Part shown: piece after piece, positions 7,799 to 17,600 of the stretch
How positions within the stretch are numbered: position 1 is the stretch's first letter
How the letters are laid out: every line of letters begins with the position of its first letter
The notes under the pieces: generated by a model
What the model saw: only the letters and a program-made list of their open reading frames with translations
What the model was told of the DNA's origin: nothing
Database searches by the model: none
Translations under genes and position numbers: made by a program
NCBI GenBank assembly: GCA_003833075.1
Contig: RIAY01000012.1
Location: 1-64,000, forward strand
Reading direction: 5' to 3'
DNA length: 64,000 bases
DNA from: Muribaculaceae bacterium Isolate-036 (Harlan)
Lineage (GTDB): Bacteria > Bacteroidota > Bacteroidia > Bacteroidales > Muribaculaceae

Positions 7799-10700
7799 TT
7801 ACTTGCGCAATGCTTCTTCTTCAGAAGTCAGTTCGGGATCGGTGCCCCAGTTCTGAAGCGACAGACGCTTGTAGTTGTTGTAACGCCACTGTGCGTTTGC
7901 TTTCGCAGCCTTGAAGAGCTCATCGGCATCCTGCGGGAACATCTTGTAAAGCGATGCGAAACGCACCTCTCCTTTGAGGAAGTCCTCGAATTTGCTCCAG
8001 TCGGGTTCTTTTGAATCGAGTGAGAATGGATTCTTGCCCTCGTTCTCAAGTGCGGGATTATAGCGCCAGAGGTGCCAGTAACCGCATTCTACAGCCTCTT
8101 TCTCCTCTTCCTGGCTCTTACCCATTCCTTTCTTGATACCATGGTTGATACAGGGAGCGTAAGCGATGACCAGTGACGGTCCGTCGTAAGCCTCAGCCTC
8201 GCGGATAGCTTTCAGTGTCTGAGCATTGTCAGCACCCATCGCTACCTGTGCCACATACACATAACCGTATGTGGTGGCGATAAGACCGAGGTCTTTCTTG
8301 CGGATTCTCTTTCCGGCAGCCGCAAATTTAGCTATAGCACCGATAGGCGTGGATTTGGAAGACTGACCGCCCGTGTTAGAATAAACCTCGGTGTCGAGAA
8401 CAAGAATGTTGACATTCTTGCCTGATGCGATAACGTGGTCAAGACCACCGAAACCTATGTCGTAGCTTGCACCGTCACCGCCGACAATCCACTGGCTGCG
8501 CTTTGTCAGGTAATGGCGGAGATTTACGATTGTCGCGCAAGTCTCGCATTTGTCGGCATTTTTCTTTGCCTCTTCTGCAAACTCATAACCGAGATTATGA
8601 GAGAGCTTTGCGTCATCTCGGTTCTCATACCATGCCTTTGCCGCCGCACGCAGAGCCTGGGGTGCATTCTCATCTGCTTCAAGCTTCACACAGATATCCT
8701 CAAGACGCGCACGCATCTTTTCATATCCGAGATACATGCCGAGACCAAACTCGCAGAAGTCTTCGAAGAGTGAGTTTGCCCATGCCGGACCATGACCGTT
8801 CTCATCTGTAGTGTAAGGAGTAGAAGGAACAGAACCTGAATAGATTGAAGAACAGCCTGTAGCGTTAGCCACCATCTGGTGATCGCCGTAAAGCTGGGAT
8901 ATGAGTTTCAGATAAGGAGTCTCGCCGCAACCTGAACATGCGCCGGAGAACTCGAAGAGCGGAGTTGCGAACTGGCTGTTCTTGGCATTGAGCTTCACAT
9001 CGACAAGATCCGCTTTGCTCTTCACATTCTTGATAAGCCAATCCCAGTTCTGCTGCTGCGGAAGCTGGCTCTCTTCATGAACCATCTTCAGCGCCTTCTC
9101 ACCCTTCTTGCCCGGACAGACATCCGCACAGTTGCCGCAACCGAGACAGTCAAGAACATCGACCTGCTGAACGAAACGCATACCGGTGAATGTCTTGCCG
9201 ATGGCGGGGATAGAATGCTCTTCGCCGAAAGGTGCTGCAGCAGCCTCCTCGGGTGTGAGGACAAACGGACGGATACATGCGTGAGGACAAACGTAAGAAC
9301 ATTTGTTACACTGGATACAGTTCTCAGGATTCCATTCAGGAACGAAAGCCGCGACACCGCGCTTCTCATAAGCGGCTGTGCCCTGCTGCCATGTGCCGTC
9401 AGCACGGTCGGCAAACGCGCTTACAGGGAGAAGGTCTCCGTCCTGCGCGTTGATTTTGTTCACTATATTGGTGATGAATTCAGGAGCATCCGTGGCTTTT
9501 GCAGGCTCGTCTTTGAGAGATGCCCATGCAGGATCTACATCAAGCTTGTGATACTCGCCTCCGCGATCAACGGCGGCATAGTTCATATTGACGATGTTCT
9601 CACCCTTCTTGCCATATGACTTCTGGATGAATTTCTTCATCTGCTCAACAGCGAGATCCACAGGTATAACCTCTGTGATGCGGAAGAAGGCACTCTGGAG
9701 AATGGTGTTGGTTCTGTTGCCGAGACCGATTTCCTGAGCGATCTTTGACGCATTGATATAATATACGGTGATGTTGTTCTGAGCAAGATAGCGTTTCACC
9801 TTGTTCGGAAGATTCTTGGCGAGTTCCTCACCTTCCCAGATTGTGTTGAGAAGGAATGTTCCGTTTGGCATGAGACCGCGGAGAACATCATACATGTGAA
9901 GATAAGCCTGAACGTGGCATGCCACAAAGTTAGGTGTATTCACAAGATAAGTGGAGCGGATCGGCGTGTCTCCGAAACGGAGGTGCGAACAGGTGAAACC
10001 GCCTGATTTCTTGGAGTCGTATGAGAAATATGCCTGACAGTACTTATCGGTATTGTCACCGATGATCTTCACTGAGTTCTTGTTGGCGCCGACTGTTCCG
10101 TCAGCTCCAAGACCATAGAATTTTGCCTGGAACATACCTTCTCCGCCAACGTTGATCTCCGGACCTACGGGAAGCGAAAGGAAAGTCACATCGTCTACGA
10201 TACCTACTGTGAAGTGGTTCTTGGGTTCTGCAAGCTTAAGGTTGTCATATACCTCGACAATCTGCGCGGGAGTTGTGTCTTTCGAGCTGAGACCGTAACG
10301 TCCGCCTACGATAAGCGGGGCGTTCTCTTTGCCGTAGAAACAATCCTTGACATCAAGATAAAGCGGCTCGCCGTTGGCTCCCGGTTCTTTTGTGCGGTCA
10401 AGCACCGCGATGCGTTTGGCTGTGGCAGGAACTGCGGCGAGGAAATGCTTCGCGGAGAAGGGACGATAAAGGTGCACGCACACTACGCCGACTTTCTCAT
10501 CTTTTGCGCGGAGATGGTCGATTGTCTCTTTGATACACTCTGTCACACTGCCCATTGCGATAATCACACGGTCAGCCTCGGGATCTCCGTAATAATCGAA
10601 AAGTCCATAGTTGCGACCGGTTATCTTGTTAATCTCTTTTACGTAGTTCTCTACGATTTCGGGTATCGCGTTGTAATAGGGATTGCTTGCCTCGCGGTGC

Positions 10701-11386
10701 TGGAAGAAGACATCGGGATTCTCTGCCATACCTCTCGCCACAGGCTTGTCGGGGTTGAGGGCGCGCTGACGGAACTCTGCAAGTGCCTCGCGGTCAAGAA
10801 GCGGGGCGAGATCCTCTTCGCTGAGAGCCTCGATTTTCTGAATCTCGTGTGAGGTGCGGAAACCGTCAAAGAAGTTGATGAAGGGAACACGACCCTTGAT
10901 TGATGAAAGATGGGAAACGGCGGAAAGATCCATCACCTCCTGAACGGAACCCTCGCAGAACATTGCGAAACCTGTCTGACGGGCTGACATTACGTCCTGA
11001 TGGTCGCCAAAAATGCTGAGCGCATGCGAAGCAAGCGTACGTGCCGAGACATGGAACACACAGGGAAGCAACTCTCCGGCAATCTTATACATGTTGGGGA
11101 TCATCAGAAGGAGACCCTGGGAAGCGGTATAAGTAGTGGTGAGAGCTCCTGCCTGAAGTGAACCGTGAACCGCACCTGCGGCTCCACCCTCGCTCTGCAT
11201 TTCCTGCACCAATACTGTCTCGCCGAAGATGTTCTTTCTTCCGGCTGCCGACCAATCGTCCACATACTCTGCCATCGTCGACGACGGGGTGATGGGATAG
11301 ATCGCGGCTACTTCGCTAAACATATAACTGATATGCGCAGCGGCCTGATTACCGTCGCATGTCAGAAATTTCTTTGTCTTGCTCAT
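7799..11386 (-). CDS. nifJ: Pyruvate:ferredoxin (flavodoxin) oxidoreductase
   Basis: 1195 residues, the usual single-chain homodimeric PFOR. It converts pyruvate and CoA to acetyl-CoA and CO2 and reduces ferredoxin in the cytosol. Visible: the N-terminal YPITPSSTMAE pyrimidine-type domain, two 4Fe-4S motifs near 687-700 (CIQCNKCSYVCP) and 745-756 (CLGCGNCADVCPG), a proximal cluster cysteine pair near 816 (CSGCGETP), and the thiamine diphosphate motif near 970 (GDGASYDIGFGG) followed by DTEVYSNTGGQ. It is transcribed alone from a good promoter and ends in a terminator. It is the main anaerobic acetyl-CoA source in Bacteroidales and feeds the complex I and hydrogen or fumarate routes. Confidence 0.97.
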   Translation of the reverse strand: MSKTKKFLTCDGNQAAAHISYMFSEVAAIYPITPSSTMAEYVDDWSAAGRKNIFGETVLVQEMQSEGGAAGAVHGSLQAGALTTTYTASQGLLLMIPNMYKIAGELLPCVFHVSARTLASHALSIFGDHQDVMSARQTGFAMFCEGSVQEVMDLSAVSHLSSIKGRVPFINFFDGFRTSHEIQKIEALSEEDLAPLLDREALAEFRQRALNPDKPVARGMAENPDVFFQHREASNPYYNAIPEIVENYVKEINKITGRNYGLFDYYGDPEADRVIIAMGSVTECIKETIDHLRAKDEKVGVVCVHLYRPFSAKHFLAAVPATAKRIAVLDRTKEPGANGEPLYLDVKDCFYGKENAPLIVGGRYGLSSKDTTPAQIVEVYDNLKLAEPKNHFTVGIVDDVTFLSLPVGPEINVGGEGMFQAKFYGLGADGTVGANKNSVKIIGDNTDKYCQAYFSYDSKKSGGFTCSHLRFGDTPIRSTYLVNTPNFVACHVQAYLHMYDVLRGLMPNGTFLLNTIWEGEELAKNLPNKVKRYLAQNNITVYYINASKIAQEIGLGNRTNTILQSAFFRITEVIPVDLAVEQMKKFIQKSYGKKGENIVNMNYAAVDRGGEYHKLDVDPAWASLKDEPAKATDAPEFITNIVNKINAQDGDLLPVSAFADRADGTWQQGTAAYEKRGVAAFVPEWNPENCIQCNKCSYVCPHACIRPFVLTPEEAAAAPFGEEHSIPAIGKTFTGMRFVQQVDVLDCLGCGNCADVCPGKKGEKALKMVHEESQLPQQQNWDWLIKNVKSKADLVDVKLNAKNSQFATPLFEFSGACSGCGETPYLKLISQLYGDHQMVANATGCSSIYSGSVPSTPYTTDENGHGPAWANSLFEDFCEFGLGMYLGYEKMRARLEDICVKLEADENAPQALRAAAKAWYENRDDAKLSHNLGYEFAEEAKKNADKCETCATIVNLRHYLTKRSQWIVGGDGASYDIGFGGLDHVIASGKNVNILVLDTEVYSNTGGQSSKSTPIGAIAKFAAAGKRIRKKDLGLIATTYGYVYVAQVAMGADNAQTLKAIREAEAYDGPSLVIAYAPCINHGIKKGMGKSQEEEKEAVECGYWHLWRYNPALENEGKNPFSLDSKEPDWSKFEDFLKGEVRFASLYKMFPQDADELFKAAKANAQWRYNNYKRLSLQNWGTDPELTSEEEALRK

Positions 11387-11516
11387 AGTTATAATCGATT
11401 AATTTTGAGTTATCTCGTTTTTCTTTTTTTACCTCTCTATTATATTGAACCTGTCTAAACCGATAATTGTCGATTGCAAGCAAAAAACTATTTAGACCCG
11501 TTCATTTTCAGCCTAC

Positions 11517-11547
11517 AAAGTTAGCAAATAATCTTCATAGTCACAAA
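11517..11547 (-). promoter_or_regulatory. Promoter of the PFOR gene
   Basis: On the minus strand TTTG (11547-11544), a 19-nt spacer, then TAACTTTG (11524-11517). It fits the Bacteroidetes consensus. The -33 box lies inside the 3' end of the helicase gene. The leader would be about 125 nt. Confidence 0.65.
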
Positions 11548-12872
11548 AGAGAAACCAATCTTTTCTCACCTTTGATCTTCTTTCCCCTGGCTGAACTTAG
11601 AATATCCTCTGCCTCTTCATAAGGCACCGCGACAAGAGAATAATGGTCATAAACGTCTATTTTGCCAAGCTTTGAGGCTTCTGCTCCGCATTCTTTGACC
11701 AGAAATCCGACAATATCTCCTTTCGACAATTTTTCCTTCTTGCCAGCAGAGAAACGCAACGTGGAATATTGCGGAGACACAGGGGTCTTACCTTCGACAT
11801 CGGGATAAAGGGTATCATCAAAATCCGTGAACTCCTTTACATCCTCTTCAGGTCCGACAAGCACATATATGTCGCCTTCGCGGTCTACACGCGCTGTTCG
11901 ACCGTTACGGTGGGTATAGGTTTCAGGCGTAAGTGCCTGATGATAATGTATGATTGATTTTACATTCTCTATGTCAAGTCCGCGGGCGGCAAGGTCTGTG
12001 GCGACAAGAACCGGACGACTGCCGTTGTTGAACAATGCCACGGCAGTCTCTCTCTCTCGCTGGTCGAGGGCTCCGTGATAGAGAACAACCGGAAAACCGC
12101 GTTTGTTGAGATAGCCGGCGACACGCTCGGCACTTTCACGATAGTTCACAAACACAATGCTGCGTTCATGACGCTCTCCCTTGGAAAGATGGGCAAGCAG
12201 TACACAAAGAGAATCAAGCTTGTCATTTATGTCTGAATCGACCCTGTGCACCCTCAGGCGCGAATGGAGTTCTCTGTTGTCTTCAAGATAATTCAGCGTA
12301 ACAGGATTGTCAAGATTCAGAAAATCCGGCAAGACATCAGCCTTTGTTGCCGAAGTCAGGATATAGCGGCTCACATTCTTAAGTCTGCCGACTATCTTCT
12401 TCATCTCTTTCTCAAATCCGAGTTCCAGAGATTTGTCAAACTCGTCAAGCACAAGTATACGCGTGGGCAACACATCTATGTTCCGGCGGTTGATATGGTC
12501 AAGCAGACGTCCGGGAGTGGCAACGATTATGTCGGTGCCCGCGGAGAGTGAGTTTACCTCATCCTCCACCTTATGTCCGCCGTAAAGCTGCGTGACTTTG
12601 AAACCGGCGGCTATCTGACCTACTATCTGCGAAATCTGTATCACAAGTTCTCGCGACGGAGCGACTACAACTGCCTGAACCCTTCCTGTTGATGGTCTGA
12701 GAATCTTGAGCATCGGCAATATGAAAGCCAATGTCTTACCCGACCCTGTCGGCGACAGGAGTATTATGTCACGCGATTCCGAGGCTCGCGACATCATCTG
12801 GCGTTGCATCGGATTCAATTCCTTAATTCCTAATTTCCCTTCAACAAGAGGAAGAAACTCCTTTTCTCTCAT
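11541..12872 (-). CDS. DEAD-box RNA helicase, DbpA-like
   Basis: 443 residues. Motif I is SPTGSGKT (40-47), motif Ib TPGR (119-122), motif III SAT (174-176), and later ATDLAARGLDI and HRNGRTAR. Motif II reads DEFD (143-146) in place of the canonical DEAD. The C-terminal part from about 375 (LSKGDIVGFLVKECG) resembles the DbpA RNA-binding domain, which docks on a 23S rRNA hairpin in large-subunit assembly. It is the last gene of a minus-strand run, 19 nt after recG. The Q-motif region is NPMQRQMM. Ribosome assembly is inferred from the C-terminal domain. Confidence 0.85.
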   Translation of the reverse strand: MREKEFLPLVEGKLGIKELNPMQRQMMSRASESRDIILLSPTGSGKTLAFILPMLKILRPSTGRVQAVVVAPSRELVIQISQIVGQIAAGFKVTQLYGGHKVEDEVNSLSAGTDIIVATPGRLLDHINRRNIDVLPTRILVLDEFDKSLELGFEKEMKKIVGRLKNVSRYILTSATKADVLPDFLNLDNPVTLNYLEDNRELHSRLRVHRVDSDINDKLDSLCVLLAHLSKGERHERSIVFVNYRESAERVAGYLNKRGFPVVLYHGALDQRERETAVALFNNGSRPVLVATDLAARGLDIENVKSIIHYHQALTPETYTHRNGRTARVDREGDIYVLVGPEEDVKEFTDFDDTLYPDVEGKTPVSPQYSTLRFSAGKKEKLSKGDIVGFLVKECGAEASKLGKIDVYDHYSLVAVPYEEAEDILSSARGKKIKGEKRLVSLL

Positions 12873-12891
12873 AATGTATGTATTTGAGACA

Positions 12892-15039
12892 TCAACTGAT
12901 CTGCGACCAATCGTATGTCTTTGAAAAACGGGTCCGCAACTCGGTGCGCACCAACCCTAATGATTCCGGAGAGAGAGCAAGTTCCTCCCCCGGATATTGC
13001 TCCACCCCGTGCGCCGGGGTTTCAAGAAGTTCCGGATGGGCGTTGAGCACAGCCTCAGCTCCCTGACGCGCTACGTTAAGAATCTGTCCGTCACTCGCAA
13101 GATTCGCTATCCTTAGATTAAACGCTATTCCGCTCTGTTGGGTTCCCTCCATATCTCCGGGACCGCGCATTTTCATATCGGCTTCGGAAATAAGGAAACC
13201 GTCGGTGGTTTCTGTCATGATGCTTAACCGCTTGCGTGTATCACCGGCGATATTGTGACGGGTCATGAGAATACAATAACTGCAATCCGCGCCACGCCCC
13301 ACCCTTCCTCTGAGCTGATGAAGCTGGGAAAGTCCGAAACGCTCGGCATTTTCTATGACCATCACGGAGGCGTTAGGCACATTGACTCCGACTTCAATCA
13401 CCGTGGTCGCGACAAGAATACGGGCGGATCCACTTACAAACTGCTCCATCTGGTAATCTTTTTCAGCAGGTTTCATCTGACCGTGTACCATACAGACCTT
13501 GACATCGGGAAAAAGACCTCTCACTCGCTCAAGTCCCTGCTCCACGCTCTTCAGCTCGAGCTTCGGATTCTCCTTTACCAGTGGATAAACTATATAGACC
13601 TGTCTTCCCGCTTTAAGTTCTCTGTTTATCAACCGGTTCACCTCCATCCTTGCATTGTCGAATTTCAACCAGGTCTGAACCGGTTTCCTACCGGGAGGGA
13701 GCTCATCGATTACCGACACATCGAGATCGCCATAAACCGTCATGGCAAGTGTGCGGGGGATAGGCGTGGCTGTCATTACAAGCACATGAGGCGCGACAGC
13801 GCTTTTTTTCCACATCTTGGCTCTCTGTGCAACTCCGAACCGATGCTGCTCGTCGATTACAGTAAGACCGAGATTGCGGAACTGCACGTTGTCTTCGATA
13901 AGGGCGTGAGTTCCCACAATAATGTCTATGTCACCGGATTGCAGTCCCTCGTGAATCTCCCGGCGTGCCTTGGCTCTGGTGTTGCCTGTAAGCAACGCCA
14001 CACGAAGTCCTATGGCTTCTCCCCATACGCGTATCGTCTCGAAATGCTGGGAAGCCAGAATCTCGGTTGGAGCCATAATGGCAGACTGAAAACCGTTGTC
14101 TGCCGCCATGAGCATGGTCATGAACGCCACCATGGTCTTGCCGCTGCCGACATCTCCCTGAAGCAGACGGTTCATCTGACGCCCGGTGCGCATGTCGTTG
14201 CGAATCTCTCTGAGCACCCGTTTCTGCGCTCCGGTCAGTTCAAAGGGTATATGCCGACTGTAATAGGTATTGAAGTAATCTCCGATTTTTGCAAGCACAT
14301 GACCTCTTATGCGTCTGCCTCGTTCACGCGAATATCTGAGAATATGAAGCTGCAGATAAAACAGTTCCTCGAACTTCATCCTTTCACGCGCTTTCTGAAG
14401 TCTGTCGGGATTCTGTGGAAAATGGATGTTGCCGAGAGCCTCCCTCAGCGGCATCAACGAATATTTGTCTATAATTTCCGCCGGTAGGGTCTCCCCCACC
14501 TCTCCGATTCTCGCATTGTTGAAAAGATTCTTGACAAGATCTGAAAGCAGACGCGTGGAATACCCCTTTTTCCTTAGTTTGTCGGGAATGGTATAGACTC
14601 CCCTGAAACCCTCGGGCGGACGCGTGGCATCATACGCACTGACCTCAGGATGAGCCATCTGCCAGATATCGCGGAATTGTGTCGGCTTTCCGAACAATAT
14701 ATAGGCGACTCCAGGCTGATATGCTGTCTTGAAGAAATTGACCTTGGAGAACCACACCACCTCCATAAACCGGCTTCCGTCATAGAATGATCCCTTCAGC
14801 CTCTGTCTGAGACCTTCTCCCTCTACGGTAAAACCTACAAATCTTCCCAACACCTGAACTGAAGGCATTTCTCCGCTAAATTCGGATATTTTATAAAACC
14901 GGCTCGTATCCACATAGCGGTACGGAAAAGTATACAGCAGGTCTCCGAACGTGCGTATATCAAGTTCGCTGTCAAGAAGCTGGGCGCGTTTGTCGCCGAC
15001 TCCTTTAAGATATTTTATGTCAGTATCGAGAAATGACAA
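12892..15039 (-). CDS. recG: ATP-dependent DNA helicase RecG
   Basis: 715 residues, full length. RecG remodels stalled replication forks and Holliday junctions by branch migration. The N-terminal wedge/OB region (about 1-250, with FGDLLYTFPYRYVD) precedes the helicase core: Walker A GDVGSGKT near 296, motif Ia MAPTEILASQH, motif II DEQHRFG near 396, motif III MTATPIPRT, and the C-terminal RGRVGRG and RLSIMTETTDGF segments typical of RecG. The start at 15039 lies 31 nt after the ispD stop, within the operon. Confidence 0.96.
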   Translation of the reverse strand: MSFLDTDIKYLKGVGDKRAQLLDSELDIRTFGDLLYTFPYRYVDTSRFYKISEFSGEMPSVQVLGRFVGFTVEGEGLRQRLKGSFYDGSRFMEVVWFSKVNFFKTAYQPGVAYILFGKPTQFRDIWQMAHPEVSAYDATRPPEGFRGVYTIPDKLRKKGYSTRLLSDLVKNLFNNARIGEVGETLPAEIIDKYSLMPLREALGNIHFPQNPDRLQKARERMKFEELFYLQLHILRYSRERGRRIRGHVLAKIGDYFNTYYSRHIPFELTGAQKRVLREIRNDMRTGRQMNRLLQGDVGSGKTMVAFMTMLMAADNGFQSAIMAPTEILASQHFETIRVWGEAIGLRVALLTGNTRAKARREIHEGLQSGDIDIIVGTHALIEDNVQFRNLGLTVIDEQHRFGVAQRAKMWKKSAVAPHVLVMTATPIPRTLAMTVYGDLDVSVIDELPPGRKPVQTWLKFDNARMEVNRLINRELKAGRQVYIVYPLVKENPKLELKSVEQGLERVRGLFPDVKVCMVHGQMKPAEKDYQMEQFVSGSARILVATTVIEVGVNVPNASVMVIENAERFGLSQLHQLRGRVGRGADCSYCILMTRHNIAGDTRKRLSIMTETTDGFLISEADMKMRGPGDMEGTQQSGIAFNLRIANLASDGQILNVARQGAEAVLNAHPELLETPAHGVEQYPGEELALSPESLGLVRTELRTRFSKTYDWSQIS

Positions 15040-15070
15040 TATCCGTTTTTAAGAAAATGTATTCAGATTT

Positions 15071-15757
15071 TTAAGAAACTGTGTTCAAAAGAAGCTCGGC
15101 AATGCGGATATCAAGAGGATCCGTCACCTTCATGTTATATGGAGAGCCGTCGAAGAGAGCTATGCGGTGTCCTGCCGCCTCGGCGACAGACGCGTCATCA
15201 GTCATTGATGTTATGTCTGCGCGGCTGTATGCATTCTTGATAAGTGAGGCGGAAAATACCTGAGGAGTCTGCACTTTGACATAATCCTTGCGTGGCACGG
15301 CAACATTCCCTGACTCCGAGACAAGCCGGATGGAATCTGTCATCGGCTCTGCCGGAACCGCAGCCCCGTTTTCTATGGCGGCATTCCACCCGCGGGCTAT
15401 GATTTCGCGAGTTACAAGAGGGCGTGCTGCATCGTGAACAGCCACCAATGCATCTCCGGCATCCGGCACAGACATGAGCCCGTTTCTCACAGACTCCGCA
15501 CGCGAACGACCGCCGCAACTTAGACGCACCTTGATACTGCGGTCTTTCTCCGGCAACTCAGAATAAAGGATATCCCATTCATCGAAAAAACCGGGATGCA
15601 GCACAAGTATGATCTCGGTGGAAGAATCCTCTTCATGAAATGCCCGCACCGACCACCACAGCATCGGCACATCGCCCAACATCTGGAATTGTTTGGGAAC
15701 AGAGCCGCCGGCGCGGTTTCCCTCCCCGCCGGCGACAATCACTGCATATTTTTTCAT
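15071..15757 (-). CDS. ispD: 2-C-methyl-D-erythritol 4-phosphate cytidylyltransferase
   Basis: 228 residues. It couples CTP to methylerythritol phosphate in the MEP isoprenoid pathway. The N-terminal nucleotide-binding loop reads VAGGEGNRAGGSVPKQF, a slightly unusual version of the family AAGxGxRMGxxxPKQF. Other signatures are HDAARPLV and the C-terminal MKVTDPLDIRIAE. It lies 22 nt after fabG and 31 nt before recG. Confidence 0.95.
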   Translation of the reverse strand: MKKYAVIVAGGEGNRAGGSVPKQFQMLGDVPMLWWSVRAFHEEDSSTEIILVLHPGFFDEWDILYSELPEKDRSIKVRLSCGGRSRAESVRNGLMSVPDAGDALVAVHDAARPLVTREIIARGWNAAIENGAAVPAEPMTDSIRLVSESGNVAVPRKDYVKVQTPQVFSASLIKNAYSRADITSMTDDASVAEAAGHRIALFDGSPYNMKVTDPLDIRIAELLLNTVS

Positions 15758-15779
15758 ACTATCTTAAGATAGTTCCGGA

Positions 15780-16526
15780 TTACATGTTCATGCCGCCATC
15801 GACCTGAATAACCTGACCGGTAACGTAACCTGACATGTCGGAAGCAAGGAAGGTTGCCACATTTGCAATATCCTCTACCTTACCGCCACGACGCAACGGG
15901 ATTTTCTGACACCACTCCTTACGGACTTCGGCGGGAAGCGCCTCAGTCATCGCTGTCTCGATAAAGCCGGGAGCTATGGCATTTGCGCGGATGCCGCGTG
16001 AGCCCACCTCCTGCGCGATACTCTTGGCAAGGGCGATCAGACCTGCTTTGGATGCGGCATAATTCGATTGTCCTGCATTTCCATGAACACCTACCACTGA
16101 TGCCATATTTATTATGGAACCTGATTTCTGACGCATCATGATCGGAAGAACGGCATGGATATAGTTGAATGCGGACTTAAGATTGACCGCAATCACGGCA
16201 TCCCACTGCTGCTCGGTCATGCGGAGCATCAGACCGTCTTTGGTGATACCTGCGTTATTCACGAGAATATCTATACTGCCGAAATCTGCCTTTATCTCCT
16301 CCACGGTCTTTTCCGTAGCGGCGAAATCAGCTGCATTGGATGCATATCCCTTGCATTTTACACCGTAAGCCGCGATCTCTTCTTCTGTTTTTTTACCATT
16401 CTCATCGATAACAAGATCCGTGAATGCGATGTTACACCCTTCGGATGCGTATTTCAAGGCAATCTCTTTGCCGATTCCTCTTGCAGCGCCTGTTACAATC
16501 GCTGTCTTTCCTTCAAGAAGTTTCAT
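15780..16526 (-). CDS. fabG: 3-oxoacyl-[acyl-carrier-protein] reductase
   Basis: 248 residues, classical short-chain dehydrogenase. It reduces beta-ketoacyl-ACP with NADPH in fatty-acid elongation. Seen: TGAARGIG (12-19), NNAG (90-93), catalytic S143, Y156 and K160 (SNYAASKAG), and the FabG-like C-terminus YVTGQVIQVDGGMNM. It lies 74 nt after a KAS III gene, so it may act with that synthase as a dedicated pair; it could also be the housekeeping FabG of the genome. Confidence 0.88.
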   Translation of the reverse strand: MKLLEGKTAIVTGAARGIGKEIALKYASEGCNIAFTDLVIDENGKKTEEEIAAYGVKCKGYASNAADFAATEKTVEEIKADFGSIDILVNNAGITKDGLMLRMTEQQWDAVIAVNLKSAFNYIHAVLPIMMRQKSGSIINMASVVGVHGNAGQSNYAASKAGLIALAKSIAQEVGSRGIRANAIAPGFIETAMTEALPAEVRKEWCQKIPLRRGGKVEDIANVATFLASDMSGYVTGQVIQVDGGMNM

Positions 16527-16600
16527 AAATATTGTTGTTAATTGTATGCTCTAAATTTTCACAGCCGGGGAAGACCCGGCTTATAATATATTGAAGTGAT

Positions 16601-17551
16601 TTATTTCTCCACAATAAAACAGCCGCATGAATAGCCGCCGCCAAATACCATCAGTGCCACTTTCTCCCCTTTCTGAATCTTTTCTATATCCTGAGCAAGC
16701 ACAAGCGCGGCTGATGCCGATCCTGTATTACCCAGTTCCTCGATATTATTGAGGAAACGATCCATCCCCATGTCAAGCTGATGAGCGACCTGAGCCACAA
16801 TCCTCTTGTTTGCCTGATGACATATGAATTTGGAAATATCTTCGCGTTGAAGACCGGAATTCTCAAGAGAATTGTTGAGAGCATGAATCATATAGCGACA
16901 TGCATGGATAAAGACATCGCGACCGTCTGGCATAGTGATGCCGTCTTCTTTCGGACGCAGACACACTCCGCCTGGACCTTTGCCTATGTCTCCGAGACCC
17001 TCGGTATATATGTCGAGTATTTTAAGGTCATGTTCACTCTGTCTTTCCTTCGACACAAAATATGCAACCGCCGCGTCTCCCCACAAATGACCGCTTTTGG
17101 GGTCGGATTCATTTGAATAGTAAGTGTTCTGCTCACTGCATATCAGAAGAGCTTTGTCTGCCTTTCCCATTGCAAAGTAACCCTCTATTATCTCAAGTCC
17201 GTTTATAAACGACGAGCACGCAGACGAGGCATAAACAGCCTTGGCACCATGAATGCCGAAATGTCTCTGCGCTTTGTGAGCGACAGTCGCGACTGTATCA
17301 TACACACAATAATGGGCAGACACTATCAAACCGGTTTCCTTCACATCGTACGGAAGTGATTTGACCGCATCCTCTACAGCTGCTATCGCCATGGTGTCGA
17401 TATTCTCGTCGGGAGCGACCTTCGAACGTGTCTTTATTCCGGTGCGCTGCTCGATCCATTCGGATGTCAGACCGTTTACCTCCAGAAAATGCTCGTTCGG
17501 CACCCTAAGTTCCGGCACAAATATGCCCATTGAGTTAATATACATATTCAA
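16601..17551 (-). CDS. 3-oxoacyl-ACP synthase III family protein (FabH-like)
   Basis: 316 residues with thiolase fold. KAS III enzymes condense acyl-CoA with malonyl-ACP to start fatty-acid synthesis. The triad is present: C112 (ASSACSSF), H245 (ICHQANKR) and N275 (GNTGSAS). The N-terminus lacks the usual FabH sequence but keeps TSEWIEQRTGI. Placement between a TetR regulator and FabG suggests a regulated or specialised initiation step (for example branched or long acyl primers) instead of the generic FabH of a fab cluster; this is inference. The start at 17551 leaves 49 nt to tetR. Confidence 0.85.
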   Translation of the reverse strand: MNMYINSMGIFVPELRVPNEHFLEVNGLTSEWIEQRTGIKTRSKVAPDENIDTMAIAAVEDAVKSLPYDVKETGLIVSAHYCVYDTVATVAHKAQRHFGIHGAKAVYASSACSSFINGLEIIEGYFAMGKADKALLICSEQNTYYSNESDPKSGHLWGDAAVAYFVSKERQSEHDLKILDIYTEGLGDIGKGPGGVCLRPKEDGITMPDGRDVFIHACRYMIHALNNSLENSGLQREDISKFICHQANKRIVAQVAHQLDMGMDRFLNNIEELGNTGSASAALVLAQDIEKIQKGEKVALMVFGGGYSCGCFIVEK

Positions 17552-17600
17552 TAGTCTGTTAAAATTTTCTTTTAAGTCAGCGGCATTGCCGACAACGACA

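Noticed and set aside
13255..14487. 410-residue plus-strand open frame
   Set aside because: Antisense to recG, with no recognisable motifs and no promoter.
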